NCBI GenBank assembly: GCA_021774355.1
Contig: JAJFJE010000359.1
Location: forward strand, 1 to 5,248
DNA from: Alphaproteobacteria bacterium
GTDB lineage: Bacteria; Pseudomonadota; Alphaproteobacteria; Zavarziniales; Zavarziniaceae
Direction: 5' to 3'
DNA: 5,248 bases
Of the stretch, positions 1 to 5,248 are shown piece after piece. Made by a program: the position numbers and the translations under genes. Positions within the stretch are counted from its first letter, which is position 1, and each line of letters begins with the position of its first letter. The notes under the pieces are model-generated. The model saw only the letters and a list, made by a program, of their open reading frames with translations, was not told the origin of the DNA and made no database searches.

Positions 1-1155
1 GATCCCGGCCGGGTTCGCCAGGAACTGCTGCAGCACGATATCGTGGTCGAGGACCTGGGCGGCGACGTCCAGGCCATCGACGTCTCGGCCAAGAAGGGCA
101 CCGGCCTTGCCAAGCTGGAAGAGGCAATCCTGCTGCAGGCCGAAATCCTGGAGCTGAAGGCCAATCCGAACCGCATGGCCGCAGGCGTCGTGATCGAGGC
201 CAAGCTCGACCGCGGCCGCGGCCCGGTGGCGACCGTGCTGGTCCAGCGCGGCACCCTCAGGGTCGGCGATATCTTCGTGGCCGGCGCCGAATGGGGCAAG
301 GTGCGCGCCCTGGTCGACGACCACGGCCAGAACCGCGAGTTCGCCGAGCCGTCCGTTCCAGTCGAGGTCCTCGGCCTGTCGGGCACGCCGGCGGCTGGCG
401 ACGAGTTCCAGGCCGTCGAAAGCGAAGCCCGCGCCCGCGAGGTCACCGCCTTCCGTCAGCGCCGGGCCAAGGACCAGCGCAGCGTCGGCGTGGTGCGTGC
501 CTCGCTCGAACAGATGTTCTCGAAGATCAAGGACGGCGAGGTCAAGGAATTGCCCATGGTCGTCAAGGGCGATGTCCAGGGCTCGGTCGAGGCGATCCTC
601 GGCTCGCTGACCAAGATGGGAACCGACGAGGTTGCCGTACGTGTGGTCCACGACGCGGTCGGCGGGGTCACCGAATCGGATGTCACCCTGGCCCGCGCCT
701 CCACGGCACCGATCATCGCGTTCAACGTCCGGGCCAACAAGCAGGCCCGGGAGATGGCCGAGCAGGAAGGCGTGGAGATCCGCTACTATTCGGTGATCTA
801 CGACCTGGTCGACGACGTCCGCAAGGCCCTGGCCGGGCTGCTGTCGCCGACCCTGAAGGAAACCTTCCTGGGCAATGCCGAGATCCGCGAGGTCTTCAAC
901 ATCACCAAGGTGGGCAAGGTGGCCGGCTGCCTGGTGACCGACGGCGTGGTCCGCCGCGGCGCCAAGGTCCGCCTGATCCGCGACAATGTGGTGATCCACG
1001 AAGGCACCCTGTCGACCCTCAAGCGCTTCAAGGACGAAGTGAAGGAGGTCCGCGCCGGGACCGAGTGCGGCATGGCCTTCGAGAACTACCACGACCTGCA
1101 GGTCCGTGACGTGATCGAGTGCTTCGATGTCGAGCATATCGCGCGGACGCTCTGA
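1..1155 (+). CDS. infB: Translation initiation factor IF-2, C-terminal 384 residues (5' truncated by window edge)
   Basis: IF-2 is the GTPase that brings formyl-Met-tRNA to the 30S P site and promotes subunit joining. The reading frame is open from base 1, so the gene begins upstream; bacterial IF-2 is usually 850-1000 aa, so well over half is missing, including the P-loop and NKxD motifs. Fragment residues 1-50 are the end of the G domain, with the G5 motif SAKKGTG at 29-35. Residues about 57-150 are the EF-Tu-like domain II (LDRGRGPVATVLVQRGTLRVGD). Residues about 170-280 are the IF-2-specific domain III (MVVKGDVQGSVEA, FNVRANKQA). Residues about 289-384 are the C2 domain that binds the formyl-Met end of initiator tRNA (GNAEIREVFNITKVGKVAGC, AGTECGMAFENYHDLQ). 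The frame ends at TGA 1153-1155, a normal C-terminus for alphaproteobacterial IF-2. It leads an apparent operon, with rbfA 16 bases downstream. Identification is essentially certain. Confidence 0.98.
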   Translation, partial: DPGRVRQELLQHDIVVEDLGGDVQAIDVSAKKGTGLAKLEEAILLQAEILELKANPNRMAAGVVIEAKLDRGRGPVATVLVQRGTLRVGDIFVAGAEWGKVRALVDDHGQNREFAEPSVPVEVLGLSGTPAAGDEFQAVESEARAREVTAFRQRRAKDQRSVGVVRASLEQMFSKIKDGEVKELPMVVKGDVQGSVEAILGSLTKMGTDEVAVRVVHDAVGGVTESDVTLARASTAPIIAFNVRANKQAREMAEQEGVEIRYYSVIYDLVDDVRKALAGLLSPTLKETFLGNAEIREVFNITKVGKVAGCLVTDGVVRRGAKVRLIRDNVVIHEGTLSTLKRFKDEVKEVRAGTECGMAFENYHDLQVRDVIECFDVEHIARTL

Positions 1156-1161
1156 ACCAGC

Positions 1162-1166
1162 GGGAG
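1162..1166 (+). promoter_or_regulatory. rbfA Shine-Dalgarno (GGGAG)
   Basis: GGGAG lies 5 bases before ATG 1172, in the 16-base infB-rbfA gap. It favours 1172 over the in-frame ATG at 1127, which lies inside infB and would add 15 residues unlike RbfA. Confidence 0.75.
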
Positions 1167-1171
1167 TAGCC

Positions 1172-1612
1172 ATGGCCAAGGGCCGTCCACCGGCCGGACG
1201 CGGCGACGACCATCGGGCCGGGCGCCCGCCCGGCCAACGTCAGCTGCGGGTCGGCGAGTTGATCCGGCATACCCTGTCGGACCTGCTGCGGCGGGACGTC
1301 GTCCACGATCCCCAGCTCGCGGGGGTGGCGATCACGGTCTCGGAGGTTCGGCTCAGCCCCGATCTGAAGAGCGCCACGGTGTTCGTCCTGCCGCTGGCGG
1401 GCCACGACACGCCGGTGGTGGTGGCGGCGCTCAACCGCGCCGCCGCCTTTCTGCGCGGCCAGGTCAGCCACGACGTCGAATTGCGCTTCGCGCCGCGCCT
1501 CAGCTTCGTTGCGGATACCTCGTTCGACGAGGCGGATCGCATCCGCAGCCTGCTCGACAGCCCGCAGGTGCGCCATGATCTCGATCCCGGCTTCGCCGAC
1601 GATGACGAGTAA
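1172..1612 (+). CDS. rbfA: 30S ribosome-binding factor RbfA
   Basis: RbfA binds the immature 30S subunit near the 5' end of 16S rRNA and is needed for late maturation and cold growth. The product is 146 aa, close to other alphaproteobacterial RbfA and slightly longer than the 133 aa of E. coli. After a basic, Gly/Pro/Arg-rich N-terminal tail (residues 1-24) comes the single KH-like domain, starting at QLRVGELIRHTLSDLL. It continues through VAITVSEVRLSPDLKSATVF and ends with the family signature around LRFAPRLSFVADTSFDEADR. The helix of the KH kink reads RAAAFLRG. Where some RbfA proteins have Ala-x-Gly, an Ala stands in place of the Gly; that comparison is from memory. An acidic tail (FADDDE) ends at TAA 1610-1612. 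The start at ATG 1172 is set by a GGGAG site and by the MAKGR beginning. It is probably co-transcribed with infB. Confidence 0.95.
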   Translation: MAKGRPPAGRGDDHRAGRPPGQRQLRVGELIRHTLSDLLRRDVVHDPQLAGVAITVSEVRLSPDLKSATVFVLPLAGHDTPVVVAALNRAAAFLRGQVSHDVELRFAPRLSFVADTSFDEADRIRSLLDSPQVRHDLDPGFADDDE

Positions 1613-1698
1613 CCGGCGCCGTCGACCTGGATGACCGGGGCGGCCTCGCTATGGCGGCTCCGGCATGTCACGGCATCCCGCCCGGGGATGACCCGCCG
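1613..1698 (+). other. rbfA-truB spacer with small in-frame ORF
   Basis: This 86-base gap is long for this tightly packed block. Reading on in the rbfA frame past the TAA at 1610-1612, no further stop occurs until TGA 1700-1702, which overlaps the truB ATG as ATGA. Within that stretch an ATG at 1631 would start a 23-codon ORF (1631-1702) with no clear Shine-Dalgarno. The octamer GGATGACC occurs twice, at 1629-1636 and 1686-1693. There is no convincing terminator, so read-through transcription from rbfA into truB is expected. Whether the small ORF is translated is unknown. Confidence 0.4.
1674..1690 (+). promoter_or_regulatory. Small hairpin over the presumed truB ribosome-binding site
   Basis: CATCCC (1674-1679) pairs perfectly with GGGATG (1685-1690) around a five-base loop. 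The only Shine-Dalgarno-like stretch before ATG 1699, GGGGA at 1684-1688, lies mostly in the right arm, 10 bases from the start. If the stem forms in mRNA it would limit independent initiation of truB. The structure is visible in the sequence; the regulatory effect is inference. Confidence 0.4.
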
Positions 1699-2637
1699 AT
1701 GAGCCAGAGCCGCCGCCGCAAAGGACCGGTCAATGGCTGGGTGATCCTCGACAAGCCCCTGGGCCTCGGGTCGACCCCGGCGCTCGGAAAGGTCCGCTGG
1801 GTCCTGGGCGCGGCCAAGGGCGGCCATGGCGGCACCCTCGACCCCCTGGCGACCGGCATTCTGCCCCTGGCCTTTGGCGAGGCGACCAAAGCCCTGCCCC
1901 ACATTGTCGACGCCACCAAGACCTATCGCTTCACCCTGCGCTTCGGCATCGAGACCACCACCCTGGACGGCGAAGGCACGGCGGTCGCCCAGTCGCCGGC
2001 ACGCCCGGACGACACGGCCATCACCGCGGCCTTGGCCGGCTTTGTCGGCGATATCGCCCAGGTTCCGCCCGCTTTTTCCGCCCTGAAGGTCGCCGGCGCC
2101 CGGGCCTATGACCTGGCCCGCGCCGGTCAGGCGGTCGATCTGGCCGCCCGGACGGTGACGATCGAGGCCCTGCGCCTGGTCGAACGGCCGGACGCCGACC
2201 ACGCCGTGTTCGAGGTGATCTGTGGCAAGGGGACCTATGTCCGGGCGCTAGGCCGCGATCTTGCCCTGACCCTGGGTACGGTCGGCCATCTGGCGGCGCT
2301 GCGCCGGACCCGGGTCGGCCCGTTCACCGAGGAACAGGCCGTTGCCTTGGACCGGGTCACGAAAATGGTGGAATTAGCGGATGTGTTGCGGCATAGTCCG
2401 CCGCCTGACGGAGTGTTGCTTCCCGTCGAGACTGCGCTGGACGACATCCCGGCGCGAGCCGTGACGGAAGCGGAGGCCCTGGCCCTGAAGCAGGGGCGCG
2501 CCCTCCACGCTCTGCCGGGTACCGGCGATTGGCACGACGGTTCCGCGGTGCGCCTGATGGCCCCGCAGGGCCTTGTCGCGTTGGGGCGTTATGACGGCCC
2601 GCTGATCCGCCCGGTGCGTGTTTTCAACCTCTTTTGA
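1699..2637 (+). CDS. truB: tRNA pseudouridine(55) synthase TruB
   Basis: TruB isomerises uridine 55 in the T-loop of nearly all tRNAs to pseudouridine and also acts as a tRNA folding chaperone. With the start at ATG 1699 the product is 312 aa, close to the 314 of E. coli. NGWVILDKPLG (12-22) opens the domain. The catalytic motif HGGTLDPLATG holds the nucleophile Asp48, the same number as in E. coli. Tyr76 in KTYRF and Arg182 in CGKGTYVRALGRDL match the conserved Tyr and Arg of the active site. From about residue 240 (LLPVETALDDIP) comes the C-terminal PUA-like RNA-binding region, ending RPVRVFNLF, as in alphaproteobacteria. An in-frame ATG at 1651 would add 16 residues (MAAPACHGIPPGDDPP) that do not look like TruB, and 1699 gives the usual short Arg/Lys-rich lead, so I prefer 1699 (about 80% sure). 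Codons near 2359-2424 are less GC-biased than the rest. Confidence 0.96.
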   Translation: MSQSRRRKGPVNGWVILDKPLGLGSTPALGKVRWVLGAAKGGHGGTLDPLATGILPLAFGEATKALPHIVDATKTYRFTLRFGIETTTLDGEGTAVAQSPARPDDTAITAALAGFVGDIAQVPPAFSALKVAGARAYDLARAGQAVDLAARTVTIEALRLVERPDADHAVFEVICGKGTYVRALGRDLALTLGTVGHLAALRRTRVGPFTEEQAVALDRVTKMVELADVLRHSPPPDGVLLPVETALDDIPARAVTEAEALALKQGRALHALPGTGDWHDGSAVRLMAPQGLVALGRYDGPLIRPVRVFNLF

Positions 2638-2642
2638 AAGGA
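2638..2642 (+). promoter_or_regulatory. rpsO Shine-Dalgarno overlapping the truB stop region
   Basis: AAGGA starts one base after the truB TGA (2635-2637) and sits 6 bases before ATG 2649. It fixes the rpsO start: the in-frame TTG at 2634 lies across the truB stop and would add five residues that S15 lacks. Ribosomes terminating on truB would be positioned to reinitiate here. Confidence 0.8.
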
Positions 2643-2648
2643 TGCCCG

Positions 2649-2918
2649 ATGTCGATTACGGCCGAACGCAAGACCCAGCTGGTCGCGGATTATGGTATCA
2701 AGGCAGGCGACACCGGTTCGCCCGAGGTGCAGGTTGCGATCCTGACGGAACGGATCGTCAACCTGACCGAGCACTTCAAGTCCCACAAGAAAGACAACCA
2801 TTCGCGCCGCGGCCTCCTGATGATGGTCAGCCAGCGGCGGCGCCTGCTTGACTATGTCAAGAAGAAGGACGTGTCGCGCTACGAGACCCTGATCGGCAGG
2901 CTTGGCCTGCGCAAGTGA
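2649..2918 (+). CDS. rpsO: 30S ribosomal protein S15
   Basis: S15 is a primary binding protein of the 16S rRNA central domain; it organises the three-way junction of helices 20-22 and contributes to the bridge to the 50S subunit. The product is 89 aa, the standard length for bacterial S15. The sequence is conserved throughout: TGSPEVQVAILTERI (22-36), then the rRNA-contact segment with His42, Asp49 and Ser52 (HFKSHKKDNHSRRGLL), the basic helix MVSQRRRLLDYVKKKD, and the C-terminus LIGRLGLRK. It sits 11 bases after truB and is probably translated from the same transcript. No separate promoter is visible in that gap, so any private rpsO promoter would have to lie inside truB. In E. coli S15 represses its own translation through an mRNA pseudoknot; I cannot identify an equivalent here. 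Hairpins follow directly after the stop codon. Confidence 0.98.
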   Translation: MSITAERKTQLVADYGIKAGDTGSPEVQVAILTERIVNLTEHFKSHKKDNHSRRGLLMMVSQRRRLLDYVKKKDVSRYETLIGRLGLRK

Positions 2919-2923
2919 ATGTC

Positions 2924-2955
2924 GCGCCGGAGCAGGACCTGTCCCCGCTCCGCGC
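2924..2955 (+). promoter_or_regulatory. Imperfect GC-rich hairpin after the rpsO stop
   Basis: Six bases after the rpsO stop codon, CGGAGC (2928-2933) pairs with GCTCCG (2947-2952). The stem extends outward by GCG/CGC (2924-2926 with 2953-2955) past a bulged C2927, and inward by GGA/TCC (2935-2937 with 2942-2944) past a small internal loop. There is no U-tract after it. It could protect the rpsO 3' end or be part of an RNase III-type processing site; function is inferred only. Confidence 0.5.
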
Positions 2956-2964
2956 AACGGATCG

Positions 2965-2994
2965 CGGGCCTGGCAGGATGTCCTGCCAGGCCCG
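2965..2994 (+). terminator. Strong perfect hairpin, candidate rpsO terminator or processing site
   Basis: The arm 2965-2978 is exactly complementary to 2981-2994: 14 bp around a two-base centre, or more realistically about 13 bp with a four-base ATGT loop. A G-T pair can be added outside (2964/2995). The following bases (TTCGTGCTTCC) contain several T but no true run, so as an intrinsic terminator it would be leaky. That would suit partial read-through from rpsO into pnp. As DNA it is a near-perfect palindrome and, apart from its central bases, reads the same on both strands, so its direction cannot be judged from the stem. RNase III cleavage or mRNA 3'-end stabilisation are alternatives. The stem is certain; the role is inferred. 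Confidence 0.55.
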
Positions 2995-3060
2995 TTCGTG
3001 CTTCCGGAGACCGCGTTAGGATCTGGACGGCCCGCCGGGCGAAATGCCGGGGCGGATTAT

Positions 3061-3155
3061 GCGGCGACGGCGCCGCGCCGCCGGGGATAAGACCCCGGCG
3101 CTTCGCAGGAGGCAACGGCAGGGCCGTTGCCGGCAGCGGGCGGAAGGGCCGCCCG
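3061..3155 (+). promoter_or_regulatory. Four tandem hairpins in the pnp leader
   Basis: Four perfect stems follow each other upstream of pnp. The first is GCGGCG/CGCCGC (3061-3066 with 3071-3076, loop ACGG). The second is CGCCGGGG/CCCCGGCG (3079-3086 with 3093-3100, loop ATAAGA). The third is GGCAACGGC/GCCGTTGCC (3111-3119 with 3123-3131, loop AGG). The fourth is CGGGCGG/CCGCCCG (3137-3143 with 3149-3155, loop AAGGG). The last ends 13 bases before the ribosome-binding site. In E. coli PNPase represses itself with RNase III through a double-stranded leader structure; a comparable device is a reasonable inference, though E. coli uses one long duplex rather than several short stems. The left arm of the first stem could also pair with 3076-3081, which would break the second stem. 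Confidence 0.5.
3107..3112 (+). promoter_or_regulatory. AGGAGG motif without a start codon (pnp leader)
   Basis: A perfect anti-Shine-Dalgarno complement lies 68 bases before the pnp ATG. No ATG, GTG or TTG falls 4-12 bases after it; the first is TTG 3127, 14 bases away, which would encode only 12 residues before TAG 3163-3165. Its last two bases are in the stem of the third leader hairpin. It may be a ribosome standby site or simply chance in purine-rich leader sequence. Confidence 0.3.
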
Positions 3156-3163
3156 ATGTTCGT

Positions 3164-3172
3164 AGGATAGGA
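3164..3172 (+). promoter_or_regulatory. pnp Shine-Dalgarno, duplicated AGGA
   Basis: AGGA occurs at 3164-3167 and again at 3169-3172; the second is 8 bases before ATG 3181 and the better site. An in-frame TAG at 3163-3165 with no other start codon before 3181 fixes the pnp start. Confidence 0.75.
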
Positions 3173-3180
3173 AGAAACCC

Positions 3181-5248
3181 ATGTTCAACATCCACCGCAA
3201 GGAACTCACCTGGGGCGGACGCACGCTGGTTCTGGAAACCGGCCGCATGGCCCGCCAGGCCGATGGTGCCGTGCTGGTCCAATATGGCGACACCACGGTG
3301 CTGTGCACCGCGGTTGCCAATAAATCGGTCAAGCCGGGGGTCGACTTCTTCCCCCTGACCGTCAACTACCAGGAAAAGACCTACGCCGCCGGCAAGATTC
3401 CCGGCGGCTTTTTCAAGCGCGAGGCGCGCCCGTCCGAGAAGGAGACCCTGGTCTCCCGCCTGATCGACCGGCCGATCCGCCCGCTCTTCGTCAAGGGCTT
3501 CCGCAACGAGACCCAGGTCATCGCGACCGTGCTGTGCCACGATCTCGAGAATGATCCCGACATCGTGGCGATGATCGGCGCGAGCGCCGCCCTGACCATT
3601 TCGGGCATCCCCTTCTTGGGCCCGATCGGCGGCGCCCGGGTCGGCTATATCGACGGCGAATATGTGCTCAATCCGACCATCGACCAAATGGCGTCGAGCA
3701 AGCTCGACCTGGTCGTCGCCGGCACCGCCGATGCCGTGCTGATGGTCGAGTCCGAGGCCAAGGAGCTGTCGGAAGAGATCATGCTGGGGGCCGTCATGTT
3801 CGGCCACCAGGGCATGCAGCCGGTCATCAATGCCATCATCGAACTGGCCGAGCAGGCCGCCAAGGATCCCTGGGATCTGCCGGCGGCGGTCGACGAGACG
3901 GCCCTGGTGGAACAGCTCAAGGCGGTCGCCGAGAGCGATCTTCGCGCCGCCTATGGCGAACGGGTGAAGCAGGTCCGCTACGAGAAGGTCGGCGCGGCCA
4001 AGAAGCAGGCCATCGCGACCCTGTCCGAGGCAGGCTTCGACCCGGCCCGGATCGCCGAACAGTTCAAGGCCCTGGAATCCGAGATCGTGCGCAACGGCAT
4101 CCTGGACACCGGCCTGCGCATCGACGGCCGCGACCTGAAGACGGTCCGCCCGATCGTCGCCGAAGTCGGCGTGCTGCCCCGGGCCCACGGCTCGGCGCTG
4201 TTCACCCGGGGCGAGACCCAGGCCCTGGTGGTGACCACCCTGGGCACCGGCGACGACGAGCAGATGATCGACGCGCTGGACGGCAGTTATTACGAGCACT
4301 TCATGCTGCACTATAACTTCCCGCCCTATTCGGTGGGCGAGGCGGGCCGCATGGGCTTTACCGGCCGGCGCGAGATCGGCCACGGCAAGCTGGCCTGGCG
4401 GGCAATTCACCCGCTGATGCCGGAAAAGGACGCCTTCCCCTATACCGTCCGGGTGGTTTCGGAGATCACCGAGTCGAACGGTTCGTCCTCGATGGCTTCG
4501 GTGTGCGGCGGTTCGCTGTCGCTGATGGATGCGGGCGTGCCCCTGTCCACGCCCTGCGCCGGCATCGCCATGGGCCTGATCAAGGAGGACGCGCGCTTTG
4601 CCGTGCTCTCCGACATCCTGGGCGACGAGGACCATCTGGGCGACATGGACTTCAAGGTGGCCGGGACCGAGACCGGCATCACCTCGCTGCAGATGGACAT
4701 CAAGATCACCGGCATCACCGAAGAGATCATGAAGGTGGCGCTGGACCAGGCCAAGGGCGGCCGGGTGCATATTCTGGGCGAAATGGCCAAGGCCCTGACC
4801 GACAGCCGCGGCCAGATCAACCAGTATGCCCCGCGCATCGAGACCATCACCGTGCCCAAGGAGAAGATCCGCGAAGTGATCGGCACCGGCGGCAAGGTGG
4901 TGCGCGAGATCGTGGAGAAGACCGGCGCCAAGATCGATATCGGCGATGACGGCACGATCAAGGTGGCGGCATCCGACGGCGGGGCGATCGAAGCCGCGAT
5001 CAAATGGATCAAGGGCATCGTTGCCGAGGCCGAAATCGGCAAGGTCTATGACGGCAAGGTTGTGAAGGTGGTCGATTTCGGCGCCTTCGTGAATTTTGTC
5101 GGGGCCAAGGACGGTCTGGTCCATATCTCCGAACTGGCGCCGCGCCGGGTGGCCAAGGTCACCGACGTGGTCGAAGAGGGCCAGGCGGTGAAGGTCAAGG
5201 TGCTGGGCATCGACGAACGCGGCAAGATCCGCCTGTCGATGAAGGCCG
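3181..5248 (+). CDS. pnp: Polynucleotide phosphorylase (PNPase), 3' end cut by window edge
   Basis: PNPase is a trimeric 3'-to-5' exoribonuclease that degrades RNA with phosphate, releasing nucleoside diphosphates, and can also add 3' tails; in many bacteria it associates with RNase E. The window holds 689 codons with no stop, against 700-715 for the family, so about 10-30 residues are missing. The first RNase PH-like domain covers about 10-145 and carries the RNA-binding loop GGFFKREARPSE (75-86; FFKR where E. coli has FFRR). An all-helical linker covers about 240-315. The second RNase PH core (about 320-545) holds the active site: FTRGETQALV, Arg396-Arg397 in GRREIGHGKLAWRA, the phosphate-binding Ser435-437 in NGSSSMASVCGG, and Asp484, Asp490 and Lys492 in DHLGDMDFKVAG. 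The KH domain follows with IGTGGK (567-572), then an S1 domain from about 620 (GKVYDGKVVKVVDFGAFV, GLVHISEL). All catalytic residues are intact. Confidence 0.98.
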   Translation, partial: MFNIHRKELTWGGRTLVLETGRMARQADGAVLVQYGDTTVLCTAVANKSVKPGVDFFPLTVNYQEKTYAAGKIPGGFFKREARPSEKETLVSRLIDRPIRPLFVKGFRNETQVIATVLCHDLENDPDIVAMIGASAALTISGIPFLGPIGGARVGYIDGEYVLNPTIDQMASSKLDLVVAGTADAVLMVESEAKELSEEIMLGAVMFGHQGMQPVINAIIELAEQAAKDPWDLPAAVDETALVEQLKAVAESDLRAAYGERVKQVRYEKVGAAKKQAIATLSEAGFDPARIAEQFKALESEIVRNGILDTGLRIDGRDLKTVRPIVAEVGVLPRAHGSALFTRGETQALVVTTLGTGDDEQMIDALDGSYYEHFMLHYNFPPYSVGEAGRMGFTGRREIGHGKLAWRAIHPLMPEKDAFPYTVRVVSEITESNGSSSMASVCGGSLSLMDAGVPLSTPCAGIAMGLIKEDARFAVLSDILGDEDHLGDMDFKVAGTETGITSLQMDIKITGITEEIMKVALDQAKGGRVHILGEMAKALTDSRGQINQYAPRIETITVPKEKIREVIGTGGKVVREIVEKTGAKIDIGDDGTIKVAASDGGAIEAAIKWIKGIVAEAEIGKVYDGKVVKVVDFGAFVNFVGAKDGLVHISELAPRRVAKVTDVVEEGQAVKVKVLGIDERGKIRLSMKA

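Larger units (their letters stand above)
2919..3180 (+). other. rpsO-pnp intergenic region, hairpin-rich
   Basis: This 262-base interval holds no supportable protein gene. It contains six GC-rich inverted repeats: an imperfect one at 2924-2955, a perfect one at 2965-2994, and four close together at 3061-3155. About 65 bases between the second and third (2996-3060) hold only a minor 4-bp stem at 3030-3040. I looked there for a promoter for pnp. TAGGAT at 3017-3022 resembles a -10 box at four of six positions, but the bases 16 upstream (TTCGTG) are a poor -35, so I do not call it. Position and content resemble the E. coli rpsO-pnp interval, which holds the rpsO terminator, a pnp promoter and the pnp autoregulatory leader. 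Confidence 0.7.

Noticed and set aside
291..1109. 272-codon + strand ORF inside infB in another frame
   Set aside because: It is an Arg/Gly/Pro-rich shadow of the IF-2 coding frame.
1240..2202. 320-codon open frame on the - strand opposite rbfA and truB
   Set aside because: It covers two recognisable + strand genes and their spacer, has no domain signature, and has the low-complexity Gly/Arg/Gln composition of GC-rich antisense frames.
2995..3022. Possible sigma-70-type pnp promoter (TTCGTG, 16 bases, TAGGAT)
   Set aside because: The -10 matches only four of six positions and the -35 only two, so it is not distinguishable from chance; transcription start mapping would be needed.
2919..3170. 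83-codon + strand ORF filling the rpsO-pnp gap, starting right after the rpsO stop (TGAATG)
   Set aside because: Reinitiation at this ATG is conceivable, but the product is Arg/Gly/Ala-rich with no motif, there is no Shine-Dalgarno, and the frame runs through all the hairpins, which better explain the sequence.
3044..3358. 104-codon + strand ORF overlapping the pnp leader and 5' end
   Set aside because: It is out of frame with pnp, Arg-rich and without ribosome-binding site; the pnp frame in the overlap is plainly the coding one.
3016..5124. 702-codon open frame on the - strand opposite pnp
   Set aside because: It lies almost wholly antisense to a clear PNPase with all catalytic motifs. Strong G/C third-position bias keeps the complementary frame free of stops. 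Its translation is His/Asp/Leu/Gly-rich, without recognisable domains, as expected for an antisense shadow. Automated annotators could mistake it for a gene.
1..5248. Search for a novel multi-gene system, mobile element, CRISPR, toxin-antitoxin or tRNA/rRNA gene
   Set aside because: All coding capacity is explained by five conserved housekeeping genes in their known order. I saw no direct repeat array, transposase, attachment site or structural RNA gene on either strand.

Overview
The window carries a conserved bacterial translation and RNA-metabolism gene block, all on the + strand: infB (3' part), rbfA, truB, rpsO and pnp (5' part). The DNA is GC-rich (about two-thirds G+C by eye), with strong G/C bias at third codon positions. 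Gene order, the IF2 C-terminus, the TruB C-terminus ending in RVFNLF and the PNPase sequence all suggest an alphaproteobacterium, perhaps Rhodospirillales-like. The class is a reasonably firm inference; the order is a guess.

Layout. Bases 1-1155 encode the last 384 residues of translation initiation factor IF-2. After 16 bases comes rbfA (1172-1612, 146 aa), a 30S maturation factor. An 86-base spacer precedes truB (1699-2637, 312 aa), the tRNA U55 pseudouridine synthase. After 11 bases, with its Shine-Dalgarno overlapping the truB stop, comes rpsO (2649-2918, 89 aa), ribosomal protein S15. A 262-base noncoding interval (2919-3180) is packed with GC-rich hairpins. It ends at pnp (3181 to beyond the window), polynucleotide phosphorylase, of which 689 residues are present and only the extreme C-terminus is missing.

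How they work together. IF-2 places initiator tRNA on the 30S subunit, RbfA matures that subunit, S15 is a primary 16S rRNA binder, TruB modifies tRNA, and PNPase degrades and processes RNA. Tight spacing from infB to rpsO suggests co-transcription. The rpsO-pnp gap looks like the control point of the block. It has an imperfect hairpin after the rpsO stop, then a perfect 14-bp stem (candidate terminator or RNase processing site). Four more hairpins lie in the pnp leader, with an AGGAGG motif that has no start codon at usable distance. In E. coli this same interval holds the rpsO terminator and the RNase III/PNPase autoregulatory leader of pnp, so an analogous role is plausible but unproven here.

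I see no mobile element, CRISPR array, tRNA or rRNA gene, prophage gene or sign of horizontal transfer. The protein content is ordinary housekeeping. The features worth a second look are the rpsO-pnp structured region and the odd rbfA-truB junction.
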